In this document: piece after piece, positions 56,516 to 64,000 of the stretch
Numbering within the stretch: the stretch's first letter is position 1
How the letters are laid out: every line of letters begins with the position of its first letter
Source of the DNA: Corynebacterium meitnerae
Lineage (GTDB): Bacteria > Actinomycetota > Actinomycetes > Mycobacteriales > Mycobacteriaceae
Reading direction: 5' to 3'
NCBI RefSeq assembly: GCF_027570075.1
Contig: NZ_JAKMUS010000006.1
Coordinates: forward strand, 1-64,000
Length of the DNA: 64,000 nt
Made by a program: the position numbers and the translations under genes
The notes under the pieces: model-generated
What the model was told of the DNA's origin: nothing
Seen by the model: the letters and a program-made list of their open reading frames with translations, nothing else
Database searches by the model: none

Positions 56516-57069
56516 TGACCGAGCCGAACATCACCCCAGATACCGCTAGCGATCTCGCTGGCGAGACCGACATCGACGCTGCAACCGCGGCTACCGAGGA
56601 GTTCAACTACACCATCGGTGACGCAGTCGCTGCCGAGTCTGATTCCCAGGATGACGTTGTGGCTGAGGCCCCGGCGTACCACGAGGGCCCGATCCAGACC
56701 GTCGGTCGTCGTAAGCGCGCTATTGCTCGCGTGACCGTCGTTGAGGGCGAGGGCAAGATCACCATCAATGGCCGCGACATCGAGGACTACTTCCCGAACA
56801 AGCTGCACCAGCAGGACATCCTGTCCCCGCTGGTTCTGCTGGAGCGTGAAGGCCAGTTCGACATCAAGGCCAACATCGGCGGCGGTGGCCCGACCGGCCA
56901 GGCTGGCGCACTGCGTCTGGCTATTGCTCGCGCGCTGAACATCTACAACCCGGCTGAGCGCCCGACCTTGAAGAAGGCTGGCTTCCTCACCCGTGACGCT
57001 CGTGCTGTTGAGCGCAAGAAGGCTGGTCTGCACAAGGCCCGTCGCGCACCGCAGTACTCCAAGCGTTAA
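56515..57069 (+). CDS. rpsI: 30S ribosomal protein S9
   Basis: S9 reaches the P-site tRNA with its C-terminal tail ([16 protein letters not shown]). The 184-residue protein has a 50-residue acidic N-terminal extension ([35 protein letters not shown]) before the conserved [16 protein letters not shown] block, as in other actinobacteria. Confidence 0.97.
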   Translation: MTEPNITPDTASDLAGETDIDAATAATEEFNYTIGDAVAAESDSQDDVVAEAPAYHEGPIQTVGRRKRAIARVTVVEGEGKITINGRDIEDYFPNKLHQQDILSPLVLLEREGQFDIKANIGGGGPTGQAGALRLAIARALNIYNPAERPTLKKAGFLTRDARAVERKKAGLHKARRAPQYSKR

Positions 57070-57090
57070 TCGCTGCTCTCAGCGCAGTTG

Positions 57091-57128
57091 AAGCGCCACT
57101 ATCCCCGCTGTGGGGTGGTGGCGCTTTC
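57091..57128 (+). terminator. rpsI terminator
   Basis: AAGCGCCAC (57,091-57,099) pairs with GTGGCGCTT (57,118-57,126) and CCCC/GGGG inside; followed by TCG only, so termination strength is uncertain. Confidence 0.65.
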
Positions 57129-57150
57129 GCGTTGCATGGGGTGGGGCAGG

Positions 57151-57165
57151 CATACTTGGTGGCTA
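57151..57165 (+). promoter_or_regulatory. Possible glmM -10 element
   Basis: CATACT (57,151-57,156) lies eight bases before the glmM ATG. Together with the lack of a purine-rich ribosome-binding site, it may give a leaderless message. Confidence 0.35.
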
Positions 57166-58508
57166 TGACTCGACTTTTTGGAACTGACGGTGTGCGTGGC
57201 CTTGCTAATGAGAAGTTGACGGCCCCACTGGCGATGAAGCTCGGACAGGCAGCAGCAACGGTGCTGACGGAGACGAAGCGTTCCAAGCAGCGTCGCGCCA
57301 CGGCGATCATCGGCCGTGACCCGCGCGTGTCGGGGGAGATGTTGGCGGCGGCGATGGCGGCTGGGATGGCGTCGAAAGGCGTTGACGTGCTGCGCGTGGG
57401 CGTGATTCCTACGCCGGGCCTGGCATTCCTCACCGATGATTACGGCGCAGATATCGGCGTGATGATCTCCGCGTCGCACAACCCCATGCCGGACAACGGC
57501 ATCAAGTTCTTCTCAGCAGGGGGCAAGAAGCTTGACGACGATGTGGAGGACCGCATCGAACGCGCCATGGCTGACCTCGACGAGGGGGGCCCCACCGGCA
57601 CCGGCATTGGCCGCATCTTGGAAGAGTCCCCGGATGCTTTCAAGCGCTACCTGGAGCACTTGAAGGAATCAGTGACCACGCCATTGAACGGCCTGAAGGT
57701 CGTGGTGGACTGCGCTAACGGTGCAGCGTCCCGGATTGCGCCGGATGCGTACGCGGCAGCGGGCGCGGAAGTTATCCCGATTTTCCACCAGCCGAACGCG
57801 TTCAACATCAACGACAACGCTGGCTCCACCCACATTGAGCAGACCCAGAAGGCAGTGGTGGCTCACGGCGCTGACCTGGGACTGGCTCACGATGGTGATG
57901 CGGACCGTTGCCTCGCCGTCGACGCCGAAGGAAATGTGGTTGACGGGGATCAGATCATGGCGATTTTGGCTGTGGATATGAAGGAGAAGTCGTCGTTACG
58001 CAAAAACACGCTGGTGGCGACTGTGATGAGCAACCTTGGCCTGAAACTCGCGATGGAGCGCGAGGGCATCGAGGTGCGCGAGACTAAGGTCGGCGACCGT
58101 TACGTGCTCGAGGAGCTTGGCCGCGGCGACTTCTCTCTCGGCGGCGAGCAGTCCGGCCACGTTGTGATCCCGGAGCGCGCCACCACCGGCGACGGCACGC
58201 TGTGTGGGCTGATGCTCATGCAGCGCATGGCGGAAACCGGCAAGAGCCTCAAGGAACTCGCGAGCGTGATGACGGTTCTGCCGCAGGTGCTCATCAACGT
58301 GCCTGTGTCCGATAAAACCCGCATTCTCGACGATGCTGGGGTGAAGGAGGCCATCTGCGAAGCCGAAGCTGAGCTGGGTTCCAGCGGCCGCGTGCTGCTG
58401 CGCCCATCCGGCACGGAAGAGCTGTTCCGCGTCATGGTTGAGGCTGCGGAAGAAGAGCAGGCCCGTCGGGTCGCAGGACGCCTCGCCGCGGTGGTTGCGG
58501 CCGCGTAG
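57165..58508 (+). CDS. glmM: Phosphoglucosamine mutase
   Basis: Interconverts glucosamine-6-P and -1-P for UDP-GlcNAc. The 447-residue product has the phosphoserine loop [15 protein letters not shown] (Ser near 104), the metal loop [17 protein letters not shown] and the sugar-binding GEQSGHVV. The start [12 protein letters not shown] at 57,165 is the family N-terminus. With glmS downstream it covers two of three steps of the pathway. Confidence 0.96.
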   Translation: MTRLFGTDGVRGLANEKLTAPLAMKLGQAAATVLTETKRSKQRRATAIIGRDPRVSGEMLAAAMAAGMASKGVDVLRVGVIPTPGLAFLTDDYGADIGVMISASHNPMPDNGIKFFSAGGKKLDDDVEDRIERAMADLDEGGPTGTGIGRILEESPDAFKRYLEHLKESVTTPLNGLKVVVDCANGAASRIAPDAYAAAGAEVIPIFHQPNAFNINDNAGSTHIEQTQKAVVAHGADLGLAHDGDADRCLAVDAEGNVVDGDQIMAILAVDMKEKSSLRKNTLVATVMSNLGLKLAMEREGIEVRETKVGDRYVLEELGRGDFSLGGEQSGHVVIPERATTGDGTLCGLMLMQRMAETGKSLKELASVMTVLPQVLINVPVSDKTRILDDAGVKEAICEAEAELGSSGRVLLRPSGTEELFRVMVEAAEEEQARRVAGRLAAVVAAA

Positions 58509-58540
58509 GTACCCCCGCTGAAAAAAGTTTGGAATTCGAG

Positions 58541-58570
58541 GGAACCAAACAGGGGGTTAAGGCAGTCTAA
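58541..58570 (+). promoter_or_regulatory. ECF-sigma-like promoter of the unknown trio
   Basis: GGAACC (58,541-58,546), 18 bases, GTCTAA (58,565-58,570), the same as upstream of the WXG100 pair including flanks. A perfect leader hairpin GCCGCCT/AGGCGGC (58,591-58,609) follows, just before the G6 ribosome-binding site. Confidence 0.65.
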
Positions 58571-58631
58571 GTCTATGGAAGATAAAGACTGCCGCCTGCC
58601 ATAGGCGGCTCGACCAAGCGGGGGGATTCAA

Positions 58632-58934
58632 TTGAGCACGCCTTTAGAGCTCGATCCGGATGATTTCCGGGAGCGTATTCGCACTGCCATTGAGCAGTAC
58701 AACGAGGCCATTAAAGAGCTCGTGGCCAACAAACCGGAGATCAATCCGGCAATGTTCGGGGAAGGGTTCATAAGCCACGGGGAGGCCGTCGCCGCGTCCG
58801 TGAACAGTGTGTATGAGCGGACTCTCGTGCGGTTGCGGTCGCGCGTTGCGCAGTACGAGTCTATGCTCGCGTTATCGGGGGATGTGTCGTCGGTTGACGG
58901 CACGAACGCAGGGGGGTTTAACACTCATGAGTAA
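58632..58934 (+). CDS. Small helical protein, possible EspC-like T7SS partner
   Basis: A 100-residue protein starting with TTG behind AGCGGGGGGATTC. It is helical (DDFRERIRTAIEQYNEAIKE, HGEAVAASVNSVYERTLVRL, RSRVAQYESMLALSGDVSSV) and of the size of ESX-associated helical-hairpin proteins. There is no WXG motif. The layout and FGEGFISHGEA junction recall the EspC-like (T7SS_ESX_EspC) family, but similarity is weak. It overlaps the next gene by eight bases (ATGAGTAA). Confidence 0.6.
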   Translation: MSTPLELDPDDFRERIRTAIEQYNEAIKELVANKPEINPAMFGEGFISHGEAVAASVNSVYERTLVRLRSRVAQYESMLALSGDVSSVDGTNAGGFNTHE

Positions 58935-60273
58935 TGCGCAGGTCAAAGAAGGCCTGGATGCCATCGCGCGCGAGGTCGCCACAGTTCCAGGTATTTCGCT
59001 TGCCGACGTCTCCCGCATCCAATCCCACGTCAACACCATCTCCGCCAAGCTGGATTGGACCAATGGGATGGATACGTCCACGCTGCCGGGGCAAGTGCGG
59101 CGTGTTAACCCTGTGCCGTCGCGTGGCGGCAAGGGCAGTGGGCTGGGTGGTCTGGGTGGTCTGGGTGGTGGTCTGCTTGGCGTGCTGAGCACCTTCGCAC
59201 CATTCCTTTTCGGTGGTGGCAGTAGCGGTGAGTCCTCCTGGCTGGAAGACGTGGGTATTTCTGGCCACGAGCAAGCCCAGGACGCCGAGCAGGCTGAGCA
59301 TTCTGACGCGCTTGATGAGCTCTGCGTTCAAACCCAATGCTGCGTTGATTCCGTCAAGGAGATCAACGATGACGCGGAGATCGGCATCAACGAAATCATC
59401 CAGGTGGTCTTGAGCCTCATTTCGTTGTTGAAGATTCACCCGCTGGTCCGCATCGGTGCCCTCGCCTTGGGGCCGATCGTGGACGGGCTCTTCTCCATTG
59501 AAAAGACCGTGGAGGACCGCAATGAGTCCATCGGGTGTTGCTACCAGCGCCTCGATGAGCTCTGTGTTGAGAGTGACACGCCTCCGTCGGCGCCCAAGGA
59601 GTACTGCCCGCCGAAAGCCCAGACTCCACCGCCGTGCCCGCCAGCGCCGCTGCCGACGTCGCCTGCTGCCCCCGCGCCGGCTCCCACACCTGCTCCCGCA
59701 CCGGCTCCTGCTCCGGCGCCTTCCGTTGGATCCGTTGACCTTCCTACCGCCCCTGCGTCGGCCATCGGAGTTGGCAGTGGAGTTGGCAGTGGAGTTGGCA
59801 GTGGGGCGCTGAATGTGAACTTCAACACGAATATCAACACGAATATCAACACGAATATCAACATTTGCCCGCCACAGATTCCGCAGCTGCCCACGCCACC
59901 ACAGCCTGGGCCTGCGAGTATCTGCCTGCTGGAGCAGTTCGCAGCGGGGGTGGAGTGCTTCAAGCAGACGATCGAGGAATGCTTGCCAAAGATCGAATGC
60001 GAGCCGCCCGCCCCAGCCCCAGAGCCTGAGCCAGCCCCAGAGCCTGAGCCGGCACCGAAACCGAAGGAAGAGGACTGCCTGCCAGTCCAACCGGAGCCGG
60101 AAACACCGCCCGAAAAGCTGGCGCACATGCAGGAGCCACCACCGCCACCGAAGGGTGGAAGTGTTCCGGCGGCTGCTGAATCAGCAGCCGCAGCACCTGC
60201 CGAACCTGCCGCCGACAACGGCGCTGAACCCAAAGAAGATCACCACCGCACACGAAAGACGAGGACCTGGTAA
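58927..60273 (+). CDS. Cysteine-rich, proline-rich protein of unknown function
   Basis: A 448-residue protein with no recognised domain. Order: helical N-terminus (1-55), Gly-rich segment (SGLGGLGGLGGGLLGVLSTF), a cysteine-bearing helical part (ELCVQTQCCVDSVKEINDDA), a strong hydrophobic helix pair (IIQVVLSLISLLKIHPL, VRIGALALGPIVDGLFSI), a second cysteine part (ESIGCCYQRLDELCVESD), then a Pro/Ala-rich region with many CPP/ECxP sites and a polar tail. About 16 cysteines are present; disulfides are likely if it is exported. Four short in-frame DNA tandem repeats sit in it. No signal peptide. Confidence 0.7.
   Translation: MSNAQVKEGLDAIAREVATVPGISLADVSRIQSHVNTISAKLDWTNGMDTSTLPGQVRRVNPVPSRGGKGSGLGGLGGLGGGLLGVLSTFAPFLFGGGSSGESSWLEDVGISGHEQAQDAEQAEHSDALDELCVQTQCCVDSVKEINDDAEIGINEIIQVVLSLISLLKIHPLVRIGALALGPIVDGLFSIEKTVEDRNESIGCCYQRLDELCVESDTPPSAPKEYCPPKAQTPPPCPPAPLPTSPAAPAPAPTPAPAPAPAPAPSVGSVDLPTAPASAIGVGSGVGSGVGSGALNVNFNTNINTNINTNINICPPQIPQLPTPPQPGPASICLLEQFAAGVECFKQTIEECLPKIECEPPAPAPEPEPAPEPEPAPKPKEEDCLPVQPEPETPPEKLAHMQEPPPPPKGGSVPAAAESAAAAPAEPAADNGAEPKEDHHRTRKTRTW
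59767..59802 (+). repeat. 12-bp tandem repeat x3 (Gly-Val-Gly-Ser)
   Basis: GGAGTTGGCAGT three times in frame. Confidence 0.9.
59824..59859 (+). repeat. 12-bp tandem repeat x3 (Asn-Thr-Asn-Ile)
   Basis: AACACGAATATC three times in frame. Confidence 0.9.
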
Positions 60274-60518
60274 TGGAATTCAGTGATTACGCAGAGCAGT
60301 TCCGGCGCCGCACGGCCTACCGGATGGCTGAGTTTGAGAAGGTTCTCAAGCACTCGCAACGCCAGATGGAAGAACTGGCGCGACAGCAGGCCCTAGCCAA
60401 GGAAATGAACATTCCGAAACCACCACCAATGACCCCGCGCGGGGTTTACCGGGGATTCCGGCCAGGCAAAATCCAGGGAGTGCTGCGGAAAGAAGGCCCA
60501 GCAGACAACGCTGAGTAG
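60273..60518 (+). CDS. Small basic coiled-coil protein, third of the trio
   Basis: An 81-residue protein beginning one base inside the preceding stop (TAATG). It is a helix with heptad-like spacing (YAEQFRRRTAYRMAEFEKVL, KHSQRQMEELARQQALAKEM) followed by a proline-rich basic tail (PKPPPMTPRGVYRGFRPGKI). It has no known family and no signal peptide. By position it is encoded in one transcript with the two genes upstream. Confidence 0.65.
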   Translation: MEFSDYAEQFRRRTAYRMAEFEKVLKHSQRQMEELARQQALAKEMNIPKPPPMTPRGVYRGFRPGKIQGVLRKEGPADNAE

Positions 60519-60547
60519 TGCTGGGTAGCGCTGAGTAGCGCTGCTGG

Positions 60548-61399
60548 CTAGAACAGGCTGATGGCGCCACCGTCAGCCAGGCCGGCTTGCTCGGCGAGAT
60601 CGTGACCAAAGACAGACTCCACGCCCTTGCCACTTGCATCTTCTTCGGAGTAGCCGCTGCAAACCTTTTCCCCACCCAGCTGGTGGAGGAAGTAGCCGGT
60701 GATCAGGGCGCGCACGGTTTCCTGCACGCTGGTCTTGGTGCGGCCGGTGCCCAGCAGCAGTTTCGCCAGGGAGTCCTCACTGAATGCCTGCTGGTTACCG
60801 TTCTTCACGGTGCGGTACACCACCGGGCCGGACCAGTTGTAGGCAAGCTTGGCGGGGTTGCCGGAGCCGAGGATGCCATCGGAATCATCATCAGGGCCGA
60901 TCACCATGCCCGGCTTGAACAAACCACGCGCCGCCTTGATGGACGACGGTGCAACATCAGCGGGGTAGATCGCCGCGACGGCCTTCACCTGTGGGTTGTC
61001 CTCAGCGGCCAACACAGCGCAGCCGGCGCCCATGCCGTGGCCGGCGATGCCAAGCTTGTTGGGGGAGATGGTCACGTTGCCGTTGCCCATCTTCACACCA
61101 GCGAGGATCTGCAGCGCGGACACGAGATCAGCAGCGAACCCAGCGTGGTTGGGGCGCAGGTCCCGCTCAGTATCCGGCGCGGCAACTGCGATGCCCCAGC
61201 TGGCCAGGTGGCGCAGCGTCTTGTGGTAGTCGCCGACGCTCTTCATCCAGTCATGGCCGAAAGCGATACCGGGAACAGCTTTACCTTCAGCAGGCACGTA
61301 GACCTTGCCGGGTAGGCCGGTGAAGCCGAGGTCGCCCTCCATGACACGGTGGGGGCCTCGCTTGGACAGTTCACTGAGCTTCTTCAGGTTCGCAGACAC
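60548..61399 (-). CDS. Alpha/beta-hydrolase-fold protein lacking the nucleophile serine
   Basis: A 283-residue protein resembling dienelactone hydrolase/cutinase-type enzymes (PGIAFGHDWMKSVGDYHKTL, WGIAVAAPDTERD). The nucleophile elbow reads GIAGHGMGAG, with Gly122 where GHSMGxG would have serine; so it is either inactive or uses other chemistry. VAAIYPADVAPSS is the usual next strand. The start is a GTG. Convergent to the trio; next to glmS in opposite direction. Confidence 0.75.
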   Translation of the reverse strand: MSANLKKLSELSKRGPHRVMEGDLGFTGLPGKVYVPAEGKAVPGIAFGHDWMKSVGDYHKTLRHLASWGIAVAAPDTERDLRPNHAGFAADLVSALQILAGVKMGNGNVTISPNKLGIAGHGMGAGCAVLAAEDNPQVKAVAAIYPADVAPSSIKAARGLFKPGMVIGPDDDSDGILGSGNPAKLAYNWSGPVVYRTVKNGNQQAFSEDSLAKLLLGTGRTKTSVQETVRALITGYFLHQLGGEKVCSGYSEEDASGKGVESVFGHDLAEQAGLADGGAISLF

Positions 61400-61481
61400 G
61401 CCACCAACACTACTGCATCCGGTCCCGCGCCACGGGCGGACCTACTAGGGCGTTGTTGCTTCATAGATTAATGTGGTCCGC

Positions 61482-63344
61482 ATGTGTGGAATCGTGGGAT
61501 ACGTAGGTAAGCAGCAAGCGCTCGGCATTGCGCTGGAAGCTTTGCGACGAATGGAGTACCGCGGATACGACTCCTCCGGCATCGCCGTCCTCGGCAACGG
61601 TCGCCTTAACGTGGCTAAGCGTGCCGGCAAGCTGCAGAATCTTGAGGACCGGATCGCTGAGATGGGGCCAGGCGTGATGGCCGGCACTACCGCCATTGGT
61701 CATACCCGTTGGGCTACTCATGGGCGTCCGACCGATGAGAATGCGCACCCGCATGTCTCTTTTGACGGCAAGGCGGCGATTGTTCACAACGGCATCATTG
61801 AGAATTTCGCACCGCTGCGCGAGCAGCTGGAGCGCGATGGTGTTCAGATGGTGTCTGACACGGACTCTGAGGTAGCGGCGCACCTGTTGGCGAAGGCGTA
61901 CAACGAGGGGGAGACGGCGGGTGACTTTAAGGCGGCGTCGTTAAGCGTGCTCAACCGCCTTGAGGGCGCGTTCACCGTGCTGTTTACGCACGCTGACCAC
62001 CCGGACACGATCATTGCGGCACGCCGCTCGACCCCGCTCATCGTGGGTGTGGGCGACGGTGAGATGTTCCTTGGCTCCGACGTCGCTGCCTTCATTGAGT
62101 ACACGAAGGACGCGGTGGAGCTGGAGTCTGACTCCGTCGTGGTGATCACGAAGGATTCCTACGAGGTCCTCAACTTCGACGGCACGCCGAGCGAAGGCAA
62201 GCCGTTCACCATCGACTGGGACTTGGAAGCTGCGGAGAAGGGTGGCTTTGATTCCTTCATGATGAAGGAGATCTACGAGCAGCCCGCCGCCGTCCGCGAT
62301 ACGCTCGCTGGCCACTGGGATGGGCAGCGCGTAGTGCTGGATGAGAACACGATCTCCGACCGTGACCTGCAGTCCTTCGACCAGGTCTTCGTGGTGGCGT
62401 GCGGTTCGGCATACCACTCGGGTCTGGCCGCGAAGTACGCGATTGAGCACTGGGTGCGCATCCCGGTCCAGATCGAGGTGGCGTCTGAGTTCCGCTACCG
62501 CGACCCGGTGCTGGATGAGCGCACGCTCGTGCTGGCGATCTCCCAGTCCGGTGAGACTGCGGACACTCTTGAGGCCGTGCGCCACGCGAAGACGCAGGGC
62601 GCGAAGGTGCTCGCGGTGTGCAACACGAATGGCTCCCAGATTCCGCGCGAGTCGGACGCGGTGCTGTACACGCACGCTGGTCCGGAGATCGGTGTGGCGT
62701 CGACGAAGGCATTTCTCGCGCAGGTAGCAGCGAATTACATCGTCGGTCTGGCGCTCGCGCAGGCGAAGGGCACGAAGTACCCGGATGAGATCCGCGCGAT
62801 CTGGGATGAGCTTGAGGCGATCCCGGCCAAGATCGAGGAAGCGTTGTCTAGCCATGATCAGGCGCAGCAGATCGCGTCAACGCTGGGTGCAGTGCCGACC
62901 ATGCTGTTCCTGGGCCGTGGCGTCGGGTTCCCGATCGCCCTTGAGGGCGCGCTGAAGCTGAAGGAGCTCGCCTACATCCACGCGGAAGGTTTCGCAGCGG
63001 GTGAGCTGAAGCACGGCCCGATCGCGTTGATCGAGGACGATCTGCCGGTCGTGGTCATCGTGCCGAGCCCGCGCGGTTTGCCGCAGCTGCACTCGAAGAT
63101 CGTGTCCAACATCCAGGAGATCAGGGCGCGTGGCGCGAAGACGATTGTCATCGGGGAGGAAGGCGACACCGCGGTGGAGCCGTACGCGAACTGGCTCATT
63201 CGGATTCCGCAGTCGCCGACGATCATGCAGCCGTTGCTGGCTACGGTGCCGTTGCAGTTCCTCGCGGCGTTCATTGCGCGTGAGTGTGGCAACGATGACA
63301 TCGATAAGCCGCGCAACCTGGCTAAGTCGGTCACGGTCGAGTAG
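61482..63344 (+). CDS. glmS: Glutamine-fructose-6-phosphate aminotransferase
   Basis: Makes glucosamine-6-P. ATG at 61,482 gives Cys2 as nucleophile (MCGIVGYVGKQQALG) after Met removal; an upstream GTG would bury it. The 620-residue protein has the glutaminase domain (GHTRWATHGRPTDENAHPHV) and two SIS domains (GSAYHSGLAAKYAIEHW, LAISQSGETADTLEA, LGRGVGFPIALEGALKLKEL), ending KSVTVE. No glmS ribozyme-like leader is possible in the short spacer. Confidence 0.97.
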   Translation: MCGIVGYVGKQQALGIALEALRRMEYRGYDSSGIAVLGNGRLNVAKRAGKLQNLEDRIAEMGPGVMAGTTAIGHTRWATHGRPTDENAHPHVSFDGKAAIVHNGIIENFAPLREQLERDGVQMVSDTDSEVAAHLLAKAYNEGETAGDFKAASLSVLNRLEGAFTVLFTHADHPDTIIAARRSTPLIVGVGDGEMFLGSDVAAFIEYTKDAVELESDSVVVITKDSYEVLNFDGTPSEGKPFTIDWDLEAAEKGGFDSFMMKEIYEQPAAVRDTLAGHWDGQRVVLDENTISDRDLQSFDQVFVVACGSAYHSGLAAKYAIEHWVRIPVQIEVASEFRYRDPVLDERTLVLAISQSGETADTLEAVRHAKTQGAKVLAVCNTNGSQIPRESDAVLYTHAGPEIGVASTKAFLAQVAANYIVGLALAQAKGTKYPDEIRAIWDELEAIPAKIEEALSSHDQAQQIASTLGAVPTMLFLGRGVGFPIALEGALKLKELAYIHAEGFAAGELKHGPIALIEDDLPVVVIVPSPRGLPQLHSKIVSNIQEIRARGAKTIVIGEEGDTAVEPYANWLIRIPQSPTIMQPLLATVPLQFLAAFIARECGNDDIDKPRNLAKSVTVE

Positions 63345-63991
63345 TGCTTGCCGCTCTCGGGTTCGCGTTCATTGACTCGATCAACCTGTTGTTGATCGGG
63401 GTGCTCGTCGCGGTGGGCATTGTTGCGCGTCGCTTTGGTGTGACAGCGGCGTTGCTTATCGCCGGCGACTGGCTCGGTGTCGCGTCCCTGGCATTTTTGA
63501 TGCTCGTTGTTTTCGACGGGCTGGGCGATGTTGTTCATCGCTTCGTCGAAGGGCCAGTGTTTGGCATTCTGCTGATCGCCACTGGCTTGCTTACCGCCGT
63601 GCTGGCTGTGCGTGGCGGTGATAATTCCGGGCTGGTGGAGCGCATCATGCGGCCGCTGCGCACTCCGTCGGGGACGACGGTGTTGGTGGGTTTCGTGCTG
63701 GGCATCATCCAGTCGGCGACGTCGGTGCCGTTCTATGGGGGCTTGGCTGTGCTCTCCACGGCCGGTGTGCCGGTGGGGACTCGCTATGCCTTCTTGGTTC
63801 TGTACGCGACAGTGGCGCTGAGCTTGCCGACGTTGTGTGCCTTCCTCGTCGCCTGGGTTCGCCGCTATCCAGAGAGCCCGGCCGGCCGCGTGTTTGAGGC
63901 GGCGCGGCAGAATTCTGCGGCCGTATCCGCTGGTGCGACGTGGGCAGTGGCCGCCTTGTTGGCGGGTCTGGGTGTCCTGCATCTGGTGTGA
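63344..63991 (+). CDS. Polytopic membrane protein next to glmS
   Basis: A 215-residue protein with six predicted membrane helices (SINLLLIGVLVAVGIVAR, GVASLAFLMLVVFDGLGDVV, FGILLIATGLLTAVLAV, VLVGFVLGIIQSATSVPFYG, YAFLVLYATVALSLPTLCAF and AGATWAVAALLAGLGVLHL). GTG start overlaps the glmS stop (TAGTG). The family was not recognised; the fold pattern recalls CcdA/LysE-type small transporters. It ends nine bases before the window edge. Confidence 0.7.
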   Translation: MLAALGFAFIDSINLLLIGVLVAVGIVARRFGVTAALLIAGDWLGVASLAFLMLVVFDGLGDVVHRFVEGPVFGILLIATGLLTAVLAVRGGDNSGLVERIMRPLRTPSGTTVLVGFVLGIIQSATSVPFYGGLAVLSTAGVPVGTRYAFLVLYATVALSLPTLCAFLVAWVRRYPESPAGRVFEAARQNSAAVSAGATWAVAALLAGLGVLHLV

Positions 63992-64000
63992 TGGGTGGCG

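Noticed and set aside
61400..61481. glmS ribozyme or riboswitch
   Set aside because: The spacer is too short and has no recognisable core; such ribozymes are not expected in actinobacteria.
1..64000. tRNA, rRNA, CRISPR array or parS (TGTTTCACGTGAAACA) sites
   Set aside because: None was found on reading both strands; covariance-model or pattern searches could still find a degenerate copy.

Overview
The window is a high-GC actinobacterial chromosome segment, almost certainly from a Corynebacterium. The evidence is the rpsL-rpsG-fusA-tuf block, a split S10/spc/alpha ribosomal super-cluster, an ESX-4-type (type VII) secretion locus next to rplM-rpsI-glmM, a reductive set of corynebacterial lipases and L,D-transpeptidase, and IS1249-type and IS3-type insertion sequences. 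Start codons are often GTG/TTG and many genes overlap by one to four bases. No rRNA, tRNA or CRISPR array was seen.

Layout. 1-1.2 kb: a secreted surface-type protein on the minus strand. 1.5-6.2 kb: rpsL, rpsG, fusA, tuf. 6.5-8.5 kb: an HNH/DUF222 nuclease-like gene and an unknown gene. 8.5-11.6 kb (minus strand): a six-gene Asp23/AmaP envelope-stress-type operon. 12.2-17.4 kb: the S10 operon (rpsJ to rpsQ). 17.5-22.9 kb: an accessory island with two tandem lipoprotein paralogues, the first broken by an IS1249-like element that itself carries an IS3-family insertion, then an orphan DNA methyltransferase. 23.2-24.5 kb: rplN-rplX-rplE. 24.6-32.3 kb: accessory genes (vapBC, ldh, an AhpD-like protein, a DUF2786-like protein, a sugar transporter with a family 1 glycosidase, a secreted lipase). 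32.7-38.4 kb: rpsH to rplO, secY, adk, map. 38.5-44.1 kb: an L,D-transpeptidase, infA, rpsM-rpsK-rpsD-rpoA-rplQ, truA. 44.1-60.5 kb: a large membrane protein, the ESX-4 genes (eccB, mycP, eccD, eccC, a T7SS-associated membrane protein, two WXG100 proteins), rplM-rpsI, glmM, and a three-gene unit of unknown proteins. 60.5-64 kb: an alpha/beta-hydrolase relative, glmS and a small membrane protein.

How parts work together. Translation genes dominate; they are broken into blocks by accessory cargo at the rpsQ/rplN and rplE/rpsH junctions. The ESX genes form divergent and convergent units, all with an unusual run of six G as Shine-Dalgarno. The WXG100 pair and the three-gene unit downstream of glmM share a near-identical upstream promoter-like block (GGAACC, 18 bases, GTCTAA), which suggests that the unknown trio is co-regulated with, and possibly a substrate or accessory set of, the secretion system.

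The most unusual DNA-level signal is a short word, CGTCGATAAG, found 13 times exactly (11 of them extended to CGTCGATAAGC) on both strands, in intergenic regions and in several coding genes in different reading frames. Chance expectation for the 11-base word in 64 kb is far below one.
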